A DNA stretch of 64,000 bases from Mytilus trossulus (taxonomy: Eukaryota; Mollusca; Bivalvia; Mytilida; Mytilidae). Of the stretch, positions 24,270-35,657 are shown in pieces (position 1 is the first letter of the stretch; each line of letters begins with the position of its first letter). Location: contig NC_086378.1 in assembly GCF_036588685.1 (NCBI RefSeq), positions 15,975,578-16,039,577 on the forward strand, given 5' to 3'. The position numbers were made by a program, and so were the translations under genes. Below the pieces are notes generated by a model. The model was not told where the DNA came from. It saw nothing but the letters and a program-made list of their open reading frames with translations, and ran no database searches.

Positions 24270-26447
24270 CTCCCTCGTATTCATTTTCAACATTCAACAT
24301 TCAACATTCGATTTCAATATTCAACATTCCATTTTTTTTTTATTTTTTTTTTTCTCGTATCCATTTTCAACATTCAACATTCGATTTCAATATTCAACAT
24401 TCCATTTTTTTTTTATTTTTTTTTTCTCGTATCCATTTTCAACATTCAACCTTCGATTTCAACATTCAACATTCGATTTCAATATTCAACATTCAATTTT
24501 TTTTTTTTTTTTCTCGTATCCTTTTTCAACATTCAACATTCGATTTCAACATTCAACATTCGATTTCAATATTCAACATTCAAATTATTTTTTTTTTTTT
24601 TTTTTTCCCTCGTATCCATTTTCAACATTCAACATTCGATTTCAACATTCAACATTCGATTTCAATATTCAACATTCAAATTTTTTTTAATTTTTTTTCT
24701 CCTATCCATTTTCAACATTCAACATTCGATTTCAACATTCGATTTTCAACTTTCAACATTCATTTCAACATTCAACATTAGTATTCAACATTCGATTTTC
24801 AACTTTCAACATCTGTTTTCAACATTCAACATTCGTTTTCAACATTGAACATTCGTTTTCAACATTCGTTTTCAACATTCGTTTTCAACATTCGGTTTTC
24901 AACTTTCAACATTCGATTTTCAACATTCAACATTCATTTTCAACATTCGATTTTCAACTTTCAACATTTGTTTTCAACATTCAACATTCGTTTTCAACAT
25001 TCAACATTCGATTTCAACATTCGATTTTCAACTTTCAACATTCGTTTTCAACATTCAACATTCGTTTTCAACATTCGATTTTCATTACTCAACATTTGTT
25101 TCCAACATTCGATTTTCAACTTTCAACATTCGATTTTCAATTTTCAACATTCGTTTTCAACATTCAACATTCGTTTTCAATATTCAATATTCGTTTTCAA
25201 CATTCAAGATTCGTTTTCAACATTCAACATTCGATTTCAACATTCGATTTTCAACTTTCAACATTCGTTTTCAACATTCAACATTAGTTTTCAACATTCA
25301 ACATTCGATTTCAACATTTGATTTTCAACGTTCAACATTCGTTTTCAACATTCAACATTCGTTTTCAACATTCGCATTCGTTTTCAATATTCAACATTCA
25401 AATTTTTTTTTTTTTTCTCGTATCCATTTTCAACATTCAACATTCGATTTCAACATTCGATTTTCAACTTTCAACATTCGTTTTCAACATTCAACATTCG
25501 ATTTCAACATTTAATTTTCAACGTTCAACATTCGTTTTCAACATTCAACATTCGTTTTCAACATTCGCATTCGTTTTCAATATTCAACATTCAAATTTTT
25601 TATTTTTTTTTCTCGTATCCATTTTCAACATTCAACATTCGATTTCAACATTCGATTTTCAACTTTCAACATTCATTTCAACATTCAACATTCGTTTTCA
25701 ACATTCGATTTTCAACTTTCAACATCTGTTTTCAACATTCAACATTCGTTTTCAACATTCAACATTCGTTTTCAACATTCGTTTTCAACATTCGTTTTCA
25801 ACATTCGGTTTTCAACTTTCAACATTCGATTTTCAACATTCAACATTCGTTTTCAACATTCGATTTTCAACTTTCAACATTCGTTTTCCACATTCAACAT
25901 TCGTTTTCAACATTCAACATTCGATTTCAACATTCGATTTTCCACATTCAACATTCGTTTTCAACATTCAACATTCGTTTTCAACATTCGATTTTCATTA
26001 TTCAACATTTGTTTCCAACATTCGATTTTGAACTTTCAACATTCGATTTTCAGTTTTCAACATTCGTTTTCAACATTCAACATTCGTTTTCAATATTCAA
26101 TATTCGTTTTCAACATTCAAGATTCGTTTTCAACATTCAACATTCAATTTCAACATTCGATTTTCAACTTTCAACATTCGTTTTCAACATTCAACATTAG
26201 TTTTCAACATTCAACATTCGATTTCAACATTTGATTTTCAACGTTCAACATTCGTTTTCAACATTCAACATTCGTTTTCAACATTCGCATTCGTTTTCAA
26301 CATTAGTTTTCAACATTCTTTTTCAACATTCGATTTTCAGTTTTTTAACATTCGATTTTCAGTTTTCAACATTCGTTTTCAACATTCAACATTCGTTTTC
26401 ATCATCGATTTTCAGCAATCAACTTTCGTTTTCAACATTCAGCATTC
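24097..26447 (+). repeat. TTCAACATTC satellite array (left arm)
   Basis: About 2.35 kb built from AACATTC-based units with basic periods near 13 and 20 bases. Units vary as ATTCGTTTTCAAC, ATTCGATTTCAAC and ATTCGATTTTCAACTTTCAAC. The outer third (to about 24720) and two inner spots contain T-runs of 8-30 bases followed by CTCGTATCCATTTT. The inner part shows a higher-order period of about 913 bases: the rare variant 'ATCTGTTTTCAAC' occurs at 24811 and 25724, and 'TTTGTTTCCAAC' with its flanks at about 25095 and 26008. One strand is free of stops, giving long frames (Phe-Asn-Ile-Gln-His-Ser) that I do not regard as genes. Confidence 0.95.
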
Positions 26448-26890
26448 GATATCTGTGTATATTTGAGTCCATTCGTTTTTCATTTTGAAATATCAAAAAC
26501 AAAAAACAAAAAACGAGAATGTTTCTATTGTTCGTTTTTGATTTCTGTAAAACCAAAATGAAAAACAAGTGTTTTCGTTTTTTCGTTTTTTTATTTTTCT
26601 GAAATCAAAACGGAAAACGAAAGTGTTTTCATTTTTTGTTTTTCATTTCACTAAAACCAATTAAAAGTGAAAATAAATTTTAAAGTGCATGTTTCAATTT
26701 TTCGTTTTCGAATTTACTCAGGAAGAGATTTGTATTTAATTTTAATTATTTATCAATATATATTGTAAAATGTTTTCCTTTCTAGTTTCACATTCTAAAT
26801 TTTGCCACAGGAGGGCATTGTAAACACTCCCATGATGTTCCAACATAATGTAGACAAAATAAACCGCATGACTTCTGAATTGACCTACGG
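26448..26890. repeat. GTTTTTC/AAAAAC low-complexity segment specific to the left arm
   Basis: Runs of 'GTTTTCGTTTTT' and 'CAAAAAACAAAAAACG' type sequence occupy the inner edge of the left array. The right arm lacks this ~430-base segment between its array and the shared 'AATCAAAGAC' landmark, so it was gained on the left or lost on the right. Confidence 0.7.
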
Positions 26891-27839
26891 TAATAAAATA
26901 ATCAAAGACTTTCAAATTACCTTGTTTATACCTTTGATAAATAATAAATTATAATATTTAAATATTAAACGAATCACAAATTTAAATTGTACAATATAAT
27001 ATTAAGATACATACAGATGGTACAAATAAATAGATTTGTTACAACATGACACTTATAAGAGAGGTAATTACTTTTTAAAACTGACAAGAAAACTAGCCTA
27101 GTCGTTAGAGTATACATGCACAGCGGTTGTCAGATCAAAAGTCTTTAATAACAATCTGGAACCGGTTGCGTGAACTTTACTTTTAAGTTTAGAAAGGTCG
27201 ATCTAAGATTATTAGAATTGATGACCAACGTCCATCTGCCAGTATTGTCAGTACCGTGAACATCGAGGACGATAATATGTTTTGCTTGATAGATTGATTA
27301 AAAAACAAATTTCCGCAATTTCACAATTCAAACCTGGACAGGCATTCAATTATTATGGCATTCGGAGCCTATAGGGTTTTTGTTTTGCTTAATTGAGAAG
27401 GCTACATATATGGTGACCTGAACTAGAGGGCGTTGTTGGGGAATTATGTTATTGAGAATAGTTGACAAAAAATATAAATTATAGAGACAATGGACCAAGA
27501 AATAAATAAAAAAGCTAGAATCATGGTGTAAAATATAAAGAGAATAGAATAATTGGCAAAAGGTATAAAGAATAGAGAAAAATGGCCTGAAATATCAAAG
27601 AATACAGAAATTAAGAACCATGAATCCAGACCATCATACTAGTTGCTAGTTTGTCTCTGGGAGATTTGTATTGGTTATCATACGGTTTCTCTTTATTTCG
27701 ATGTCTATTAATTAAGATACGAGCTTTCATTATTTGCCAACATATTACATATCATATTATTTTTTGCAAACTACCATAGATTTTCGGGTAACTTTTCTGC
27801 ATAAAACCACATTGGAGGCCACTTTTTTTTCAAGTGGAC

Positions 27840-28263
27840 TTCAGCTAACCACCCTACCCTGCCATTACCGAAAAGATTATAAAACACATTTCAACGGCCA
27901 TACTTTTGTCCGCACAATGTGTAAAGGGGAGCTGGGTAGGCTAGCTGATGTCTACCGGAGAAAAAAATCAAGGTTGTTGTTTGGCTTATTTTATTTTCAA
28001 AAGATATGACCAAAGTCGGGGTCGGACACCCAACCCAACCCTTATCGAAAATAATATAATAAAAATTGTCCGCACTAGGTGCAAAGGGAAGCTTGACAGC
28101 AGAAGTTTACAGTAGAAAAAAATCAGGGTGTTCTGCTTAGTTTTCTTCTTCTAAAGTAGTTCTCAACTTGAGGTCGGATACCCAACCCAACCATTACCGG
28201 ATAGTTTATAAAAACAATTCTGCGGCAATACTTTTATCTGCACTAGGCAAAAACAAAAGCTAG
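27840..28263 (+). repeat. Three diverged tandem copies of a ~155-bp unit
   Basis: Copies begin near 27840, 28006 and 28160. Shared landmarks are CCAACCCAACC (or CCACCCTACCC), an ATTACCG/TTATCG step, TTATAAAA, GTCCGCAC followed by AGGTGCAAAGGG or its variant, and GTAGAAAAAAATCA. The third copy is truncated. A 91-codon frame over the first copy is not supported as a gene. Confidence 0.7.
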
Positions 28264-28914
28264 AGATATAGGGCCTACTTGATCAAAATTACAAGTTTGG
28301 GTATAGCTAGGATTGTTCTTTTTAAGCTTATGAATAATTTCCTTGCCCACCATACTTTGAATACAAAATATAAACCTTTGGTCCCATAATCAAGCGAAAT
28401 CCATTCGTTCCGAGGTAGAATGTTTTGTAAAATCAGTTTTGTGTGGCCGATTAAAAGTTCAAAGCAAGAGTGCAAATTTCTTTTATTTTAATGCAGAACA
28501 ATTATTACTGTTCATGAACTATTTTACAGGATGCCGAGAATATGGAATTTCCGAAAGCTATATATTTTACAGAATAGAGCAATTTGTCATCATTTAAAAA
28601 TAATCATAACTATTTACGATTCTATAAACACACAAAATTGTTGACTCTTTAAAATGTAAAGCGTGCTGCACGCTGTATAATATACTGAAAGCGGTTTATA
28701 TTGCCTGTATATAACTAATGAAACATAAATGAAATTTTAAAAAAATCGTTAAATGGTGTCTTTGACTGCTTAACTGGTAATATAGTGGTTATTTATTAAT
28801 AAAAACATTTGAAGTACGTTTGAGTCTTATGCAAAATTTGTGTTTATATATATTTGAAAGCTGGATGTTGCCGACTGGCTGGTTGAGCCTAGTCTTACAA
28901 ATTTCTCATTTTCA

Positions 28915-29182
28915 TTACAGCCGATTGCATTGAGTGTGTAGACAAAGGTAATATCATTGGTTACCTTTCTTGTTAAACCGTGAAGTCATTTTTAGGTAAG
29001 GTATACTACCCTTTTGTGGAAGTAGCCTAGTCCTACAGACAGTTTAATTGGTTATATGTCGGACCAGTCTACTCTTAATGGAGGGTAGTTTACCTAACCT
29101 AATAATGACTTCACCATACAGTTAGCAAGCAATCTAACCAAGAATACCACATTTGCCTACACACCCACTGAATCGGCTGTAA
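28915..29182. mobile_element. Foldback/MITE-like element with ~100-bp terminal inverted repeats
   Basis: Arm 1 at 28915-29013 begins TTACAGCCGATT and ends with TATACTACCC. Arm 2 at 29082-29182 is its diverged reverse complement, from GAGGGTAGTTTACC to AATCGGCTGTAA. Internal landmarks GTGTGTAG, TTGGTTA and GTGAAGTCATT occur in both arms. The loop is about 68 bases. There is no coding capacity. Target-site duplication was not resolved. The size and architecture fit a non-autonomous DNA transposon or hairpin repeat. Confidence 0.8.
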
Positions 29183-29569
29183 CGTCTTTACATTACATGT
29201 TGCAACACCTTGCAAAATTATTGGGCTACAAGAAATGTTTGGAAAATAACGTCAATGTGCTTTTCCAAAGGGTTTTATGCAGAACATTTCCCGGAAATCT
29301 ATAATGGTAGTTTTTAAAACAATGTCAAATTCGAAATATAACTGAACAAAGAAGTTACATACATTAAAAAAGGTTGAGACATTGAAGGCCAAATAAGTTT
29401 TCATATTTCACATTCTTGCGTTTCTTATATATAGTAACCAGACAGTCATTAATTTAATTCTAAGGCAAAAGTAAATGTAGAGTTTCATTGGTTAAATGAA
29501 GACTACAATACAAATAAAGGATTCTCAAATGATCATGACTTTTGTTTGTAGTACAATGAGCAAATCCCG

Positions 29570-29572
<3 letters not shown>

Positions 29573-29613
<41 letters not shown>

Positions 29614-29651
29614 TAATTAACAAATCAATCAATCAACTAATCAATTATTCA
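29573..29651. repeat. (AATC)n microsatellite
   Basis: About twenty AATC/AACC/AATT-type tetranucleotides in tandem, regular in the centre and decaying at the ends. It is open in one frame as Asn-Gln-Ser repeats, which I do not treat as coding. Confidence 0.95.
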
Positions 29652-29770
29652 ATTAATACAATTGAGAATGGAAATAAAGAATGTGGCAAAGCCAAAACAA
29701 CCGAAGGCCACCAATATTTCTACACTAAACTAAAATAAAAAAAAAAAAACACTATAAAATAACTAACAAA

Positions 29771-30400
29771 GGCCAGAGTCTCCTGACTTGGGACAGGCGC
29801 AAAAATTGCGGCGGGCCGGGGTTAAACATACTTTGTGAGATCTAAATCCTCCTACTATACAACTATACAACTATAGCTAGCCAATGTAGAATAAACAAAC
29901 ACACAACAATTTGTACAGTAACACTCAGTTTAAAAGAAATCCTAGTCCGATGTCGGAATAGGTACCAACAAAAAAACTACGCAAAATGAAACTGATTCAT
30001 AAATTAAACTACTAACAGTAACTAACATGCCAGCTCTAGACCTTAATTAAACCTATCAAAAGATTATATAGATATAAGAAGGTGTGTTATGAGTGCCAAT
30101 GAGTCAACTCTCCATCCAAGTCACAATTTGTAATATGGAATATGTGTACTGTGTTTCAAATTGATTAGACTGCAACTTCATCAAAAACTACTTTTACCAA
30201 AAAAACTTTAACCTGAAGCGAAACAGACCGATGAACGGAAGAACGAACGGACGCACAGAACGAACAGCATAAAGTCCATAAATGGAACGTAAAATATGTG
30301 CTGAAATTGAATGAAGGTCTGATAAATCTCAATGAGACCATAATCGGCATATCCAAATAAATTTCCCTAAGGTCACAAACAATATCTTTCACTTAAAGAT
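29771..30400 (+). repeat. Mytilus-type interspersed repeat ('GGACAGGC' family)
   Basis: Starts near 'CCTGACTTGGGACAGGC' at 29782, continues through 'GGCGGGCCGGGGTTAAACAT' and 'GATGTCGGAATAGGTACC', to 'TGAGTGCCAATGAGTCAACT' near 30089. I recognise the order of these blocks as a very abundant Mytilus repeat; related copies lie at 32.3, 58.6, 62.6 and 63.9 kb. It has no coding capacity. Confidence 0.65.
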
Positions 30401-31780
30401 ATATTGCCACTCCTTCTGCAATATAGTATTTATCAATAATAATGTAAAAGAAATTGTATGCATGTAAATTAAAAATGATCAGGGCAGCAAACTTAGCAGT
30501 CCTTTCAATACCAATCAAACACAAGAAAAATATTTTTTGAATATTGTTCTCATTGGTATAAATAGTAATTTTGTTATCAGTAACTTAAAACCATATCAAA
30601 TATCATTGTTTTACACATCAAGGTACTACAATCTGTTGTTATCTATGCTTCTCTTATTGTTAATAACGTCTTTATACTAAATCCACTGGATGTGGATTTG
30701 CACTGATTGACATATTTGTCTTAGATACATGATTTTTGTATTAGTTTTTATTGGCTTTGAACTAGCTGTCATAAACTGCGATTACTCTCGGATCTGTATT
30801 TTTTGTCCCTTTTACAGCGGATGACCGTAAAGTCATTCCGGTCTATTGTTGCGAGAGAGCTTTCCTTTACGTAACTTGCGTGTTGGACTTGTAACCGATC
30901 TATAATCTATAAATACGCGGAAACCAGAGCTCACACCGTGTTGGTGGGTAGGTGATGACTATATGATAAGCTCAGCATGTCTTTTTATATATTGCATACG
31001 GTGAATTGGTGATGTCTTCATTCCATGCATTGTCCCATTACGGCTTTATATAGACCGTGTTATCAGTCAGCCTGATCTATCAAAGTAGCTCTACTGACCT
31101 TTTGTAAAGTAAGACGAGAAACAAGATAAAAACTAACTTAGATTGGTATATACATGTACATGTATATTTAATATACTCATATAAATTCAAGTCAAAAGTG
31201 TAAAAAAAAATTGCTTTTAATATATTTTGTTTGTGAGTCGAAAATGTTTTAAAGGCATGTTTTCTGGTCTGGGTTAAGAATAAACTATTGGCTATGATTA
31301 TGTGTTTTATTATGATATTTTTCGCGGGAAAGGCGGGGGATAGACAGGTTCTAAAAATGAAAAGTCTAACCTGATGTATAGAAAGCAAAACACGCACAAG
31401 AAAATAGTTCCGCTAAAGTACCAATACATGTAGGTGAAATATACTGTTGTTTTCCCCGCTTGACCCTCATGATAAAGATAAAACACGAAAAATGCTTCGG
31501 ACGCAATGAATATCTATGATGAGTTTATTAATAAACTTTATACATTTTATAACAAGGAAGCAAAAGAACTTCAGTAACCATATGTTAGCATATTATGAAA
31601 GCTTACGTACTTATTTATAGGCATAGAGATAAATAAAGAAAAAAACGTATGAAAACCAATAACAATCTACCAGGGACAAAATAACGTTACTTTAGGCAAC
31701 TAGTATAATGGTCTCAAAGTGGGGTTTTCGTTTCTGTATTCTGTAATACTAGAACCATAGTTTTACTTTAAGCCATTTTT
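30401..31780. other. no gene seen
   Basis: Spacer in the centre of the inverted duplication. No supported frame or repeat apart from common AT-rich sequence. Confidence 0.4.
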
Positions 31781-32700
31781 GTCGAGCCTTCGACTTTAGT
31801 CGAAAAAGCGAGACATAGCGATCCTACATTCCGTCGGCGTCTGCGTCGGTGTCGTCGGCGGCGTCCACAAATACTCCCTCTGTGGTTAAAGTTTTTGAAA
31901 TTTTAATAACTATCTTAAATTAAACTGGATTTCTACCAAACTTGGACAGAAGCTTTTTTATGTTCATAAGAAAGTATGCAGAAGTAAATTTTGTAAAAAT
32001 AAAATTCCATTTTTTCCGTATTTTACTTATAAATATACTTAGTTTTTCTGCCAGAAAACATTGCATTCACTCTGTGGTTCAAGTGTTTAAAATTTTAATA
32101 ACTTTCTTAAACTATTTTGGACCTTACCAAAATTGGACAGCAGCTTGTTTATGATCAAAAGCTAGAACAAAATGTATCTAAAAGAAAATTTTGTAAAAAT
32201 TTTGTACCTGTGTATATGTATTTTACTTATCAATGGACTTACATTATTTATGTATGTGCCTGTCCCAAGTCAGGAGCCTGTAAATTCAGTGGTTGTTGTT
32301 TGTTTATGTGTTACATATTTGTTTTTCGTTCATTTTTTTACATAAATAAGGCCATTAGTTTTCTCGTTTGAATTGTTTCACTTTGTATTATCGGCGCCTT
32401 TTATAGCTGACTACGCGGTATGGACTTTGCTCATTGTTGAAGGCCGTACGGTGACCTATAGTTGTTAATGTTTGTGTCATTTTGGTCTTTAGTGGATAGT
32501 TGTCTCATTGGCAATCATACCACATCTTCTTTTTTATATATTAGTTTCCTTCCAGTTTATATTACAGACAGTCTGCAGTTAAGGTTTTTAAAACATTCTG
32601 TATTTTTACCAAACGTGGACAGAAGCTTCTTAGAATCATAAGATAGTATCAAGAGGAATATTTTTATTGATTTTATTCCTCTTTTGTTGAGTCTGTGATG
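31781..32700 (+). repeat. 'GTCGAGCC' bivalve repeat with three internal direct subrepeats
   Basis: A stem-forming head 'GTCGAGCCTTCGACTTTAGTCG' region is followed by a (GTCGGCG)-rich GC block (31833-31866). Three diverged copies of one unit follow near 31873, 32065 and 32553, sharing 'CTCTGTGGTT', 'TTTTAATAACT', 'TACCAAA' and 'TTGGACAG'. Another repeat (32252-32545) has inserted between copies two and three. I know this family as abundant in mussels. Confidence 0.7.
32252..32545 (+). repeat. Mytilus-type interspersed repeat, nested copy
   Basis: Runs from 'CCTGTCCCAAGTCAGG' to 'TGTCTCATTGGCAATCATAC' and 'CACATCTTC'. It is the reverse complement of the copy at 58531-58812 and of the shorter one at 62575-62815. 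It interrupts the subrepeats of the surrounding repeat, so it inserted later. Confidence 0.8.
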
Positions 32701-32714
32701 AACAGCATAAGTAG

Positions 32715-35625
32715 GCTAGACACTGGGTTCCGCGAAACCCTTAAGAATTTTTCTCTATATACTCTTTAATGTTGTGAGCTATTTTTTTTCTATTCTTCAT
32801 ATTTTTTACTAGTTAACTTATTCTCTTTATATTTGAACCCCTCATTATTCTATTTTATTCATTTTTGTTCCATTATCTCTAATATTCAATCCCCGCTATT
32901 CTCTATTCCTTAAACGCCATCCACACCTTCTAGTTTAAGTGACCATATAGCCTTCACAAATGAGCAATATTCATACTGAATAGGCTCCGAATGGCAAAAA
33001 AATTGAAAGCTACTCGCGGTTTCAAATGTGAACTTGCAGAAATAATTATGGCCCCGCAACGAAGTTGTCGGTGCTATATAGTTTTGTCCTTGTCCGTGAT
33101 TCTGTCATTCCGTCATTCCGCAATAAACCATTATACGGACTTTTTTTCTAAACGCTTTCAGATATTGCAGAAGAATATCTCAAAGAACGTTTTGCGACAA
33201 TACCGGCAAGGAACCGGTAGCCCTGTATTTGTTTTTGCGGGAAAATAAATAAGCGGAACCGGACCATTTATACCCATTTTACAATAGCCACAATAGTAAT
33301 AGAGAATAGTCACTGTTATGTCTTATCATCTTAGATCATCTCCAAACTTAAGACTAAAGATCACGCACCCTTATTGTTTAGATTGAAAAAGACTTTTGCA
33401 TATGATCCGTCGACATAATCTCCGATTAAAAGAAATATTGATCTGACGATCTCTGACCTGTGAATTTATACTCTAAGTTTAACGGGCTAGTTTTCTTGTC
33501 AGTTTAAAAAAGTAATTACCTCCCTTGTTAGTGTCATGTTGTAATCAATTTATTTTTTTGTACCATCTTTATGTAATATTATGTTGTACAATTTAAATTT
33601 GGGATCTGTTTAATATCTAAATGTAACAAATTAATCTTTATCAAAGATATAAACAATATAATTTGAAAGTCTTTGATTACTTTATCACCGTAGTTCAAAA
33701 CAAATGTTGAATCTAAAAGTCGAGCGTTGAATGATGTAATTAAAAGAATAAAGTCCAAAATCCAATGTTGAAAACGAATGGTTAATATTGAAAACAAATT
33801 GTGAATGTTGGGAATGTTGAAATCCAATGTTGAATATTGAACACGAATGTTGAATGTTGGAAACGTATGTTGAATATTGAAAACGAATGTTGGAAGTTGA
33901 AAATCGAATGTTGAATGTTGAAAGTTGAAAACCGAATGTTGAAAACGAATGTTGAATGTTGAAAACGAATGTTGAATGTTGAAAACGAATGTTGAATGTT
34001 GAAAACGAATGTTGAATGTTAAAAACGAATGTTGAAAGTTGAAAATCGAATGTTGAAAACGAATGTTGAATGTTGAAAATCGAATGTCGAAAGTTGAAAA
34101 CCGAATGTTGAAAACGAATTTTGAAATCGAATGTTGAATGTTGAAAATGAATACGAGAAAAAATTAAAAAAAAAGAAATTTAAATGTTGAATATTGAAAT
34201 CGAATGTTGAATGTTGAAAACGAATGTTGAATGTTGAAAATCGAATGTTGAAAGTAGAAAACTGAATGTTGAAAACGAATGTTGAATGTTGAAAACGAAT
34301 GTTGAATGTTGAAAACGAATGTTGAATGTTGAAATCGAATGTTGAATGTTGAAAACGAATGTTGAAAGTTGAAAATCGAATGTTGAAAACAAATGTTGAA
34401 TGTTGAAAACCGAATGTTGAAAACGAATGTTGAATGTTGAAAACGAATGTTGAATGTTGAAAACGAATGTTGAATGTTGAAAACGAATGTTGAAAGTTGA
34501 AAATCGAATGTTGAAAACGAATGTTGAATGTTGAAAACGAATGTTAAAAGTTGAAAATCGAATGTTGAAATTGAATGTTGAATATTGAAAACGAATGTTG
34601 AATGTTGAAAACGAATGTTGAATATTGAAAACGAAAGTTGAATGTTGAAAACGAATGTTGAAAGTTGAAAATCGAATGTTAAAAACGAATGTTGAATGTT
34701 AAAAAACGAATGTTGAAAGTTGAAAATCGAATGTTGAAATCGAACGTTGAATGTTGAAAACGAATGTTGAATGTTGAAAATCGAATGTTGAAAACGAATG
34801 TTGAATGTTGAAAATCGAATGTTGAAAGTTGAAAACCGAATGTTGAAAACGAATGTTAAAATCGAATGTTGAATGTTGAAAATGGATACGATAAAAAAAA
34901 AATTAAAAAAATTTGAATGTTGAATATTGAAATCGAATGTTGAATGTTGAAAACGAATGTTGAATGTTGAAAATCGAATGTTGAAAGTAGAAAACCGAAT
35001 GTCGAAAACGAATGTTGAATGTTGAAATCGAATGTTGAAAGTTGAAAATCGAATGTTGAAAACGAATGTTGAATGTTGAAAACGAATGTTGAAAACTGAA
35101 AATCGAATGTTAAAAAACTGAAAATCGAATGTTGAAAAAGAATGTTGAAAACTAATGTTGAAAACGAATGCGAATGTTGAAAACGAATGTTGAATGTTGA
35201 AAACGAATGTTGAACGTTGAAAATCAAATGTTGAAATCGAATGCTGAATGTTGAAAACTAATGTTGAATGTTGAAAACGAATGTTGAAAGTTGAAAATCG
35301 AATGTTGAAATCGAATGTTGAATGTTGAAAACGAATCTTGAATGTTGAAAACGAATATTGAATGTTGAAAACGAATGTTGAAAGTTGAAAATGGATACGA
35401 GAAGAAAAAAAAAAATAAAAAAAAATGGAATGTTGAATATTGAAATCGAATGTTGAATGTTGAAATCGAATGTTGAATGTTGAAAATGAATACGAGGGAG
35501 AAAGAAAAAAAACACAAAAAAAAAAAAAAAAAAAATTTGAATGTTGAATATTGAAATCGAATGTTGAATGTTGAAATCGAATGTTGAATGTTGAAATCGA
35601 ATGTTGAATGTTGAAAATGGATACG

Positions 35626-35657
<32 letters not shown>

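Larger units (their letters stand above)
24080..27640 (+). repeat. Left arm of a 13-kb inverted duplication
   Basis: This arm starts with CGGATGTCAAGTTGGTTCAA at 24080, contains the satellite array to 26447, and continues in unique sequence to about 27640. Its reverse complement appears in the same order at 32715-37110. Matching landmarks in the non-satellite part include 'AATCAAAGACTTTCAAATTA' (near 26900, reverse at 33665), 'CAAATTTAAATTGTACAA' (26978, reverse at 33588), 'GACAAGAAAACTAGCC' (27084, reverse at 33489), and 'GGCATTCGGAGCCTAT' (27357, reverse at 32977). Copies are diverged by many small indels, so the duplication is not recent. Confidence 0.85.

Noticed and set aside
24005-26488. 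Several 60-260-codon plus-strand frames
   Set aside because: Same satellite artefact as on the right arm.
27734-28009. 91-codon frame
   Set aside because: Spans the first of three tandem non-coding units; not conserved in the others.
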